Shown in pieces: positions 34,101 to 40,061 of a stretch of DNA of 40,061 nt. Made by a program: the position numbers and the translations under genes. Position 1 is the first letter of the stretch; each line of letters begins with the position of its first letter. The stretch is from assembly GCA_001799395.1 (NCBI GenBank), contig MGTJ01000119.1, positions 1-40,061 of the forward strand, read 5' to 3'. The DNA comes from Desulfobacterales bacterium RIFOXYA12_FULL_46_15. Its GTDB lineage: Bacteria > Desulfobacterota > Desulfobacteria > Desulfobacterales > Desulfobacteraceae. The notes under the pieces were generated by a model. The model was not told the origin of the DNA. It saw nothing but the letters and a program-made list of their open reading frames with translations, and did no database searches.

Positions 34101-35729
34101 AATGTTTGCTTTTTTAAGCTGGGAAGTCCTTTTCTCGACCATCTTCTCAAGGTTGTCCCTGTGAAGTGCAAGCTCATCCTCAAGGGCTTTTTTTTCTGTC
34201 CTATCCCTTAAAAGCCCCATGAATCCGATGACCTGATGATTAAAATCCTTTTTCAGGGAAACAGATACTTCACAATAAAGCCGCCGGCCGTTTTTATGGA
34301 TAAGTTCGCATCCGAATTCTTTTTCAGGTTTGTGTGTAGAATATACAAGACTGAATATATTCATGATATTTGCAACAGATTCTTTTGCCACAAACCGGGT
34401 ATAATTCATCCCGATCAGCTCTTCAGCCGGATAGCCTAAAAGCATTGGAAAAACTTTATTAAAAAAAACAAAATTCCCCTTGAGGTCAACTTCATAATAG
34501 GCATCTTCAATGTTTTCCAGAATGGTTCTGTATTTTTCTTCGCTCTGTCTTAAATGCTGTTCCGCCCTGGCCCGTTCTTCAAAAGTGTTGTCCAGATCTT
34601 CCTTAACGATATTCAAGGCCAAAAATACTTCTTTAAAGGGATGGTCTTCGCTGATTTTATCGGAAGGAGTCCCCTTTTCATCCCAGTTCAACGACCCGAT
34701 ATGTTTCAGCAGTTCATCCCTGAGTTCATCGTGGTTGACGGGCTCGCCCGTTCTTTTTGACTGGATATCCGGAAGAGCGGCAGAGACGCTTCTTTCTTTT
34801 TCAATATTTTTTAAGGCCTGGGTCAGATTATCGGCAACAATGACCTTAAACGGGGCCAGCATGCGGCTCATATTGATTACGGTTTTCATCAGGGTGTTCA
34901 CCCCAAAGACAATGGTGAGCCTGCAAGGGATCTTTTTATTAAATTCGACCAGCCTTTTTCTATATAGCTGTCTTGCTTTCCAGGTGGCGCTTTCCAATTT
35001 TTCCCAGTTCATTATCTTGAAGTATCCGGGTTTTTGTAAGAGCCCGGCCTCATTGATCACTTTTTCATGAAGCGCAAAAAACTTATCGATAAAATCTTCT
35101 TTTATAATACCGTAGGCATTGCTGTAAAGGATATCGTCACCGATCAGCTCAAACCCTATACCATAATCGCCAAAGTCGATTTGCCAGTCTTCCCTGGAAT
35201 ATCGCTTCCTTCCCTCTTCCGGAAGCCCTGTCGGGATTCCTTTTGAATTAAGCACTTCAATGGCAGTGGTGACGGCAGTTTTATAATCATCCACTGCTTT
35301 CACGGGTATGGCGGGTTTTTTTAAAAGAATGCCCACATTATAAACGTTTTTTAAGATCATGGGAGCGTTAAACAGCCAGAACCCGGACAGCCACCCTGTA
35401 TCAACCTCTTTTAAAAACAGCTTGGAGTATTGTATCCGGACTTCCCTTGACGGGATCCCGGTGACCCGGCTGTTATCCCGTATTTCAACATAATGCCTGC
35501 CCAAAAGCCCGGCGGCTTCGATATATTTTTCACGTATTGCATAAAACGCCGTTATCCCCTCAGGGCTTAGGGAACCTTTGGGGGCGGTATATAAAATTCT
35601 TTTTCCGATCAGGGAAAAGGTCGAATAATAATTATAGCCAAGGGAAACCTCTTCCCATTCAGGATCTTTTTTAACCGGGAGTCCGGTCACAGGGCATACA
35701 GTTTCTGAGTTAAAACCGTTTTTTTCCAT
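31185..35729 (-). CDS. Hybrid sensor histidine kinase with duplicated N-terminal sensor domain, PAS-GAF-PAS, HisKA-HATPase, two receivers and HPt
   Basis: About 1514 residues. Residues 24-160 and 179-310 are two copies of an unrecognised domain (shared IREKYIEAAGLL / HEKVINEAGLL, then a basic RxxYxK helix and a hydrophobic C-terminal helix). Next come PAS (about 400-510), a coiled coil (515-560), GAF (560-715), PAS (725-845), HisKA with His869 in MSHEIRTPIN, HATPase (NALKF, DTGIGIP, GGTGLG), receiver 1 (about 1105-1225), receiver 2 (about 1255-1385) and a C-terminal HPt (QEAHSIKGGSANL). It is a cytoplasmic phosphorelay kinase with no clear membrane helix. The start is uncertain: the ATG at 35729 was chosen, while the frame extends to a TTG at 35756. 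No response regulator is adjacent. Confidence 0.9.
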   Translation of the reverse strand: MEKNGFNSETVCPVTGLPVKKDPEWEEVSLGYNYYSTFSLIGKRILYTAPKGSLSPEGITAFYAIREKYIEAAGLLGRHYVEIRDNSRVTGIPSREVRIQYSKLFLKEVDTGWLSGFWLFNAPMILKNVYNVGILLKKPAIPVKAVDDYKTAVTTAIEVLNSKGIPTGLPEEGRKRYSREDWQIDFGDYGIGFELIGDDILYSNAYGIIKEDFIDKFFALHEKVINEAGLLQKPGYFKIMNWEKLESATWKARQLYRKRLVEFNKKIPCRLTIVFGVNTLMKTVINMSRMLAPFKVIVADNLTQALKNIEKERSVSAALPDIQSKRTGEPVNHDELRDELLKHIGSLNWDEKGTPSDKISEDHPFKEVFLALNIVKEDLDNTFEERARAEQHLRQSEEKYRTILENIEDAYYEVDLKGNFVFFNKVFPMLLGYPAEELIGMNYTRFVAKESVANIMNIFSLVYSTHKPEKEFGCELIHKNGRRLYCEVSVSLKKDFNHQVIGFMGLLRDRTEKKALEDELALHRDNLEKMVEKRTSQLKKANIDLNVEANERNYAEKINAALFEISNAVTTTLSLDELYVSMHKSLNGIMELSNFYIGIYTEKEDMIHIAYEVDEYNEGIKEIRDVSRLKSLSSEVIFGRKPLFLTTEMLMLRKGKDSIMGNTPLVWLGVPLLIQDRIMGLICAYSYSEPDYFTKRDLDILIAVSSQIAVAIERKQALDNLKIREEKYRRLIETTSIGYWQLGKDLVTTDVNQAVCRMTGYDEHEIIGRPPTDFLDQAGSEILREQYSKQTSSHYRKYELTWIRKNGEKVYTALDTTLIYDEKNDIQSSFAFITDITPRVKAEEDLSKARDQAEQATRAKSEFLANMSHEIRTPINGVIGMAELMMDSSLDDQQQSYLKTISNEADALLGIINDVLDFSKIEAGKLELEEIPFNLYNTLENLASSLAIRAEKKGLELISYLAPDVPALVMGDPGRLRQILMNLVGNALKFTHEGEIFIKGEKFSQEQDKIFLKFSVKDTGIGIPKEKQVEIFESFSQADGSTTREYGGTGLGTTISKQLVELMGGEIGIESEPGIGSNFWFTVCFRLQHVADSPESKAFNVDLKDLKVLIVDDNPTNRYIFLRYLEFFGCLPVGAQNGEEALEILGEPDPGGNVDLILMDLQMPGMDGFGLARAIRENKDLDCIPIIILSSMGRAGDSLICREIGIQGYLSKPVRKNELKLTIGSVLGLIEKPAEDKKEVVTRHSIADEQRKMLWILLVEDYPTNQKIAEKNITQAGFNMVLAQNGKEAVNMFKTGKFDLILMDIQMPVMDGYEASQRIRELEKQMAGPGARKNRIPIIAMTAHAVSGIRDKCFQAGMDDYISKPLRRQDLIAMADKWTIAKTGKNNILPSGDSKPPEIKNILCENEPIHFEKALKEFEGDKDFLMEVLVEFIRKVGEQIPKIQQAVVSKDADTLRQEAHSIKGGSANLTADELSRAAGALEDMGKTNHFDGSTQAFEAFEKAYLSLKNYSLPS

Positions 35730-35866
35730 AGCGTGATGAAATCTTAAATATCTCAATTTCCAGTCAATAAATGAACATGGAAATAAATTATATTGTCGAA
35801 ACTCTTTTTTTTTATGATGTATAGTCCGGATTAAAGAAAATAAATCAAAAAAGGAATCACATCGGT

Positions 35867-35965
35867 ATGGATACTAACCTGATCGAAAAAAAAAATCAAA
35901 TTATAAAATCTGAAAAGACCGCCGTCTTTAATGATTTGTGTCCATTTTTGCAGACTATGAACTAG
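35867..35965 (+). pseudogene. 32-residue ORF, possible truncated gene start
   Basis: An ATG at 35867, with AAGGA about 12 bases upstream, opens a 32-residue frame (MDTNLIEKKNQIIKSEKTAV then FNDLCPFLQTMN) ending in TAG at 35963. The sequence looks like the helical N-terminus of a larger protein. It stops one base before the convergent amidohydrolase stop. It may be the remnant of a gene cut by insertion of the transporter/hydrolase block, a real small protein, or chance. Confidence 0.25.
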
Positions 35966-35966
35966 G

Positions 35967-37223
35967 TCAGGCCCGGTTCACGGCATTTGGAAAAAGAAAG
36001 GAATCCGTAAGCCCTGATTTTGAAATTTCTTTTGCATATCTGCTGTGGATGAAAACCGGTATCCCGTCTTTGACGATAAGGACAATCTTATTCAATGCCC
36101 CGATATTTTCCAGGGGGTTTCCTTCCACGGCAATAAAGTCTGCAAATTTGCCTGTCTCAAGTGAGCCGATCCGGTCATGGAGATTCAAAAGTTCGGCATT
36201 TGTCAATGTCGCTGCACAGATTGACTCGGCAGGGGTCAGTCCTACCCTTGTCAGTGCTTCAATTTCCCTGATAATAGATCCATGGGGGTGCCAGGGTCCC
36301 CCTGAATCGGTCCCGGCGCAAATCTTCACACCATGGGCCTTTGCAATCATGACTGCTTTCTCACTCGCTTCCACCACCTGAGCGGTTTTCCTCCGGATGA
36401 AGTCCATTGTTGCCGGATCGTTCTGGTGGCTGTGCATGGCCTGGTATACTGACAACGTCGGAACAAGAAAAGTTCCAAGCGAGGCCATGCGCTCGGCCAG
36501 CTCCTGGGTAAGAAAACTGCCGTGCTCGATTGAATCGATTCCTGCATCCAGGCAGATTTCAATTCCTTTTGCAGGGTATACGTGTGCAGCCACTTTTTTT
36601 CCTGTTTTATGAGCCTCCCGGACGATTGCAGAAAGCTCATCCCCGTCAAGCTGGAGAGAGCCGATTTCCTCCCCGTGCCCGTAAATTCCTCCTGAAGCAG
36701 CCACTTTTAAAAAATCCACACCTGCCTTGATCAATTCCCGTGCAGCCTTGCGGGCCTCTCCTGGACCGTCCGCCTCTCTTGAAATCGTGTTTACATGCCC
36801 TCCGGTCATGGTAATCAGCGTACCGGCAGAAATGATTCTTGGCCCTGGAATCAACCCCATCAGCAATGCATCGCGAAGCGCCAGAATCATCTTAGTCGGG
36901 CTGCCGGTTTCTCTGCACGTTGTGATTCCGCCGCAGATGGCTTTAAGGGCATGGTTGGCCATTCGCAGCATGGTTATCTCCCTGGTTTCAGCCCGCCGGG
37001 TTGAATCAGGATCAGCGTTTTCCCCGGTCCACATAAGATGAAGGTGAGCATCAATCAGTCCCGGAAGCAATGTGGTTTTACCCAGGTCAACTATGGGTAA
37101 TCCTTTTGGTATGTCTGTCCGAACCGAGCTGATTTTATTGCCGTCAACGATTACAGAGGCATTCGAGACAGTCTGTGTGCCGGGTATTGTAATTAGGGTT
37201 TCACCTTTATAAGCGATTTTCAT
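35967..37223 (-). CDS. Metal-dependent amidohydrolase (imidazolonepropionase / prolidase-like subgroup)
   Basis: A 418-residue amidohydrolase with a TIM-barrel metal centre: DAHLHLMW (His60, His62), DFLKVAASGG with Lys173 as the likely carboxylated bridging lysine, AHVYPAKG (His214), SIEHGSF (His234) and CAGTDSGGPWH (Asp306). This set points to a binuclear enzyme of the group including Xaa-Pro dipeptidases and N-acyl-amino-acid hydrolases. There is no signal peptide, so it acts in the cytoplasm. AAAGGAAG lies nine bases before the ATG. It is 68 bases after dctM in a dctP-dctQ-dctM-hydrolase order, so it probably processes the imported compound. The exact substrate is unknown. Confidence 0.85.
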   Translation of the reverse strand: MKIAYKGETLITIPGTQTVSNASVIVDGNKISSVRTDIPKGLPIVDLGKTTLLPGLIDAHLHLMWTGENADPDSTRRAETREITMLRMANHALKAICGGITTCRETGSPTKMILALRDALLMGLIPGPRIISAGTLITMTGGHVNTISREADGPGEARKAARELIKAGVDFLKVAASGGIYGHGEEIGSLQLDGDELSAIVREAHKTGKKVAAHVYPAKGIEICLDAGIDSIEHGSFLTQELAERMASLGTFLVPTLSVYQAMHSHQNDPATMDFIRRKTAQVVEASEKAVMIAKAHGVKICAGTDSGGPWHPHGSIIREIEALTRVGLTPAESICAATLTNAELLNLHDRIGSLETGKFADFIAVEGNPLENIGALNKIVLIVKDGIPVFIHSRYAKEISKSGLTDSFLFPNAVNRA

Positions 37224-37291
37224 TTTTAAGGACTTCCTTTATAATTTTTTTATTGAATTTGTTTTATGAATTCCAGTACCTTGTTTTTAAC

Positions 37292-38608
37292 CTAATTTGA
37301 CAGCACTCCCGGTAACCAGGTGATGATTTCAGGGAAAACCATTACAAGAACAAGAACAAGCAATTGCAAACAGACAAACGGTATAGCCGCTTTATATATT
37401 TCCCTGGTCGTGATTCCTTTGCCCTGGGTTATGCCGCGCATGACAAACAGGTTTATGCCGAACGGCGGCGTAAGATAGGCCATTTCAGTATTCACAGCAT
37501 ATAAAAGACCAAGCCACAGAAGGTCAATCCCAAGGAAATTGGCAACAGGGATAAACAATGGTGCTGTAACCATCAATATGGAAATGGCATCCATCAGACA
37601 GCCCAATACTATCCAGACTGCCTGAATAAGGCAGAGAATCACCCATTTGCTGACAGGCCAGCTCTTGATGATGTTCTGGATTAACTCCGAAGCACCGATT
37701 CCCTGGTAGACAGTAGCAAAGCATCCGGCTCCGAAGATGACCCACATGACCATGGAAACGGTTTTCAGGCTGTCGAATGCCACATCTTTAAGGATTTTAC
37801 CATTCAGCCTGCGATATATTGCAGCCGAAATGATGGCGCCCAGAGCACCCACGGAAGCAGCTTCGGTAGGAGTAGCAATACCAAAGAACAATGATCCCAG
37901 AACGCCGGAGACAATGAGAACAGGAAGAAGAATACCTCTTAAGGCAAAAAATTTTTCCTTCCAGGAAGCTCTCTCTTCTATTGGTAAGGCAGGGCCTAAA
38001 TCCGGATTCAAAAAACACCGGACGAGTATGTATACAATGAAGACAAAGGCCAGTAAGAGCCCTGGAAAAATACCGCCCAGGAACAGTTTACCAATTGATT
38101 GACCTGAAAGCAGGGAATAGACGATCAATACGACACTGGGCGGGATCAAGGGCCCTAATGCGCCTCCAGCCATAATACACCCCATGGAAAGTTGTGTGTC
38201 ATAGTTACGGCGCTGCATGGCAGGCAACCCGATGATTCCCATCATCAGAACCCCTGTGGTGCTGATCCCGCTCATTGCCGCCACAATAGTACAGGCGATG
38301 ACGGTCCCGGCAGCCAGCCCCCCTTTTAACCCGCCCATCCAGGAATGCATAACACCGTACAGATCTTCCGCTATTCCCGATTTTTCCAGCATAAAGGCCA
38401 TGAAAACAAACAGGGGGACGGCAACCAGCAGGTTTGCCCGGAGCAGATCGCTTGCTGCAATTGCCACAACATTGATAGATTCAGGCCCCCAGAGGGCAAA
38501 GCCAAAGAGCAGGGAAATGCCCCCTAAAACAAAGGCGACAGGAAGCCCGGACGCGAGCAGCACCATCATGGAAACAAACATCAGCAGGGTTGCAAATTCA
38601 ATACTCAT
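37292..38608 (-). CDS. dctM: TRAP transporter large permease subunit (DctM)
   Basis: A 438-residue membrane protein with about 12 hydrophobic helices and the DctM signatures GLPVAFVLGGISLLFG near the N-terminus, AAMSGISTTGVLMMG, GGALGPLIPPSVVLI and GIATPTEAASVGALG. DctM is the ion-coupled pore of TRAP transporters, importing carboxylates with a Na+ gradient. Its ATG overlaps the dctQ stop (ATGA), implying translational coupling. AAAGGGTGG lies eight bases upstream of the start. Confidence 0.94.
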   Translation of the reverse strand: MSIEFATLLMFVSMMVLLASGLPVAFVLGGISLLFGFALWGPESINVVAIAASDLLRANLLVAVPLFVFMAFMLEKSGIAEDLYGVMHSWMGGLKGGLAAGTVIACTIVAAMSGISTTGVLMMGIIGLPAMQRRNYDTQLSMGCIMAGGALGPLIPPSVVLIVYSLLSGQSIGKLFLGGIFPGLLLAFVFIVYILVRCFLNPDLGPALPIEERASWKEKFFALRGILLPVLIVSGVLGSLFFGIATPTEAASVGALGAIISAAIYRRLNGKILKDVAFDSLKTVSMVMWVIFGAGCFATVYQGIGASELIQNIIKSWPVSKWVILCLIQAVWIVLGCLMDAISILMVTAPLFIPVANFLGIDLLWLGLLYAVNTEMAYLTPPFGINLFVMRGITQGKGITTREIYKAAIPFVCLQLLVLVLVMVFPEIITWLPGVLSN

Positions 38609-39144
38609 TTATTTTCCACCCTTTCATTATTTGAAGATAATTCCCGGCCCGTAAAAACGATATACAGGTCATTCACGGTTTTTGTCAGGCCCTGGAGCAG
38701 CATCAGAAAAGCGGCTAAGGGAATGCAGAATTTCACGGGCCAGATATAGGGTTCCCACACAGTCGAAGAACGTTCGAGATTTAAAAAAGAGGCCCACGCA
38801 AATTTGCTGCTTTGCAATAGCAATGCACCGCAGAAAAGGTAGAACAGCAGCCATGTAAAAAGATCCATCACAGCCCGGGAACGTAAGGAAAGCCTGACAT
38901 AAAAAACATCCACGTTGATGTGTGCATTACACCGCAGGGTGTATGCTCCGCCCAGCAGGAAAAACACTGCATAAAAAAGCGCACTCAACTCATGTGCCCA
39001 AATTGTCGGCCGGTCGAATAAATAACGCATTGCCACTTCATAGATAAGAACTGCTATCATCGGATACAAAAGAAAACTGACGGCTTTGCCGGTTCTGTCA
39101 TTTATATAATTGATAAAAAATATGATTTTTTTTATTTGCAGCAT
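38605..39144 (-). CDS. dctQ: TRAP transporter small permease subunit (DctQ)
   Basis: A 179-residue protein with four membrane helices and a typical DctQ layout (MRYLFDRPTIWAHELSALFY, LGGAYTLRCNAHINVDVFY). It pairs with DctM in the inner membrane. AAAGGG lies eight bases before the ATG. It follows dctP after a 78-base gap holding a strong hairpin and overlaps dctM by four bases. Confidence 0.92.
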   Translation of the reverse strand: MLQIKKIIFFINYINDRTGKAVSFLLYPMIAVLIYEVAMRYLFDRPTIWAHELSALFYAVFFLLGGAYTLRCNAHINVDVFYVRLSLRSRAVMDLFTWLLFYLFCGALLLQSSKFAWASFLNLERSSTVWEPYIWPVKFCIPLAAFLMLLQGLTKTVNDLYIVFTGRELSSNNERVENK

Positions 39145-39164
39145 TTAAATACCCTTTCATCGAC

Positions 39165-39203
39165 CCGCCATAGCCCGGATACCTTTGATCCGGGCTATGG
39201 CGG
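39165..39203. repeat. Perfect 16-bp hairpin between dctP and dctQ
   Basis: CCGCCATAGCCCGGAT (39165-39180) and ATCCGGGCTATGGCGG (39188-39203) are exact inverses around a 7-base loop. It lies in the only sizeable gap of the transporter operon, and there is no U-run after it on the minus strand. Such hairpins often protect the 3' end of a binding-protein mRNA so that dctP exceeds the permease. Confidence 0.85.
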
Positions 39204-39222
39204 TATGCCTTTGGATTTGTTT

Positions 39223-40061
39223 TTAATTATATCCTTTGGTCTTCATATAATTCTGTAAAATTTCCATACCCTCGGCACAACGCTTGCACTTTTTAGAAAT
39301 TTCAGGAATGAATGTCATGCCGACATCCTTAACCTTTTTGACTTCACTGTCCGGCCAGGTGATCAAAGTCGCTTTAAGGTTTGGAAGATCCTGGATCATC
39401 TGCTCGTGCTCCCACCAGGTTCTCTGCTGGGTATCGATGGCAAAGACCTTAAATTCCTGCTGAACAATCGCTTTTAAGTCATCCGGCAGTGCTTCCCAGG
39501 ACTTCTGAGACGCCATGACACCCATGGACCATACCGGTGCGAAGCCGGGCAGGTAATAATAAGGAGCAACTTCGTAATACTTGAATCGTTTGTAATAGCT
39601 GCCGGCAGTCATGGAACCGTCAATGACACCCTGTGCCATAGCCGTATAAACCTCTTCATGCGGGATCATGGTGGGTGAGGCACCGAGTTTTGCAAGGGTT
39701 TTGGCATAATATCCGTATCCCCTGACTTTAAACCCTTTTAAATCGTCCACCCCTTGCATCGGTTTCTTGCTCCAGAACGTATTCGGTTCCGTGTAAAACA
39801 TACTCCCCACATAATAAACCCCATGTTCTTTGTAACCTTCCCGGATCAGGTCGTCGAGGCCTCCATACCAATATACCTGGATAGCATCCTGCAAGGTTCG
39901 GAGCATGTTCGGAGGCAAGGTAACAAGATCGATATTCGCCTCCGGAACAATGCCGGTATAATAAACGGAGCTGGTATAGGCGATATCCACCATGCCAATG
40001 TTTAATGCCTTTACCAATTCCAAAGAAGGAGCCAATTGGCCAGCCGTATATAGCGTGATTT
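39223..40061 (-). CDS. dctP: TRAP transporter solute-binding protein (DctP), partial
   Basis: The frame stays open to the window edge, so the N-terminus and signal peptide lie outside; about 279 residues are present, starting ITLYTAGQLAPSLELVK. DctP landmarks: GVDDLKGFKVRGYG with the Arg expected to bind the substrate carboxylate, ASPTMIPHEEVYTAMAQGVIDG, and ALPDDLKAIVQQEF. It is the periplasmic receptor for the DctQM permease. An internal TTG at 40035 is not the start. Two cysteines near the C-terminus (KKCKRCAEG) are unusual. The amidohydrolase at the end of the operon hints that the ligand is an N-acyl or peptide-like carboxylate. Confidence 0.9.
   Translation of the reverse strand, partial: ITLYTAGQLAPSLELVKALNIGMVDIAYTSSVYYTGIVPEANIDLVTLPPNMLRTLQDAIQVYWYGGLDDLIREGYKEHGVYYVGSMFYTEPNTFWSKKPMQGVDDLKGFKVRGYGYYAKTLAKLGASPTMIPHEEVYTAMAQGVIDGSMTAGSYYKRFKYYEVAPYYYLPGFAPVWSMGVMASQKSWEALPDDLKAIVQQEFKVFAIDTQQRTWWEHEQMIQDLPNLKATLITWPDSEVKKVKDVGMTFIPEISKKCKRCAEGMEILQNYMKTKGYN

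Noticed and set aside
1-40061. tRNA, rRNA, CRISPR array, insertion sequence or prophage
   Set aside because: No cloverleaf, rRNA signature, spaced direct repeats, transposase or phage genes were seen on either strand.

Overview
The window looks like a chromosomal piece of an anaerobic, motile, Gram-negative bacterium of the Desulfobacterota (Desulfobacterales-like sulfate reducers or relatives). This is inferred from gene content: radical-type 2-hydroxyacyl-CoA dehydratase parts, a giant CoA-enzyme activase, an Etf pair beside a membrane Fe-S oxidoreductase of the Etf:menaquinone-oxidoreductase type, Hdr/MvhD-like redox modules, TRAP transporters, and sigma-54 and sigma-28 style promoters. 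No rRNA, tRNA, CRISPR array or insertion sequence was seen.

Layout. (1) 1-5187, plus strand: end of a 2-hydroxyacyl-CoA dehydratase subunit, its ATP-dependent activase, then a GlcD-type FAD oxidase, an Fe-S protein fused to an MvhD-like domain, and a LarA-type racemase, closed by a bidirectional terminator. This reads as a 2-hydroxyacid racemisation, oxidation and dehydration locus. (2) 5258-6643, minus: a sigma-54 type response regulator with an altered GAFTGA loop. (3) 6907-11514, minus: TetR (FadR-like) regulator, membrane Fe-S oxidoreductase, EtfB, EtfA, i.e. acyl-CoA electrons to the quinone pool. Palindromes near the regulator suggest autoregulation and control of a divergent class II aldolase-like gene (11815-13104). 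(4) 13163-14504, plus: flgM and two small flagellar-linked genes with recognisable sigma-28 and sigma-54 promoters. (5) 14495-15790, minus: mazG and cvpA. (6) 15899-21366, plus: phoH, a 7TM-HD phosphodiesterase, ybeY, pdxJ, and a PAS response regulator. (7) 21363-26740: HAD phosphatase, esterase, S1-domain protein and FapA-like (DUF342) protein. (8) 26803-35729, minus: a 1411-residue fusion of two activase ATPases with a dehydratase-like (DUF2229-type) region, then a 1.5-kilo-residue hybrid histidine kinase with a duplicated, unrecognised N-terminal sensor domain. (9) 35967-40061, minus: amidohydrolase and a DctPQM TRAP transporter, with a perfect 16-bp hairpin between dctP and dctQ.

The best candidates for something not well described are: the GlcD plus MvhD-fused Fe-S protein plus LarA unit, which may couple 2-hydroxyacid oxidation to a heterodisulfide-reductase type partner; the single-chain activase/dehydratase giant; the ATGAAT-N4-ATTCAT operator set; and the GAFPGA response regulator.

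All calls come from reading motifs and translations by eye; no database search was run.
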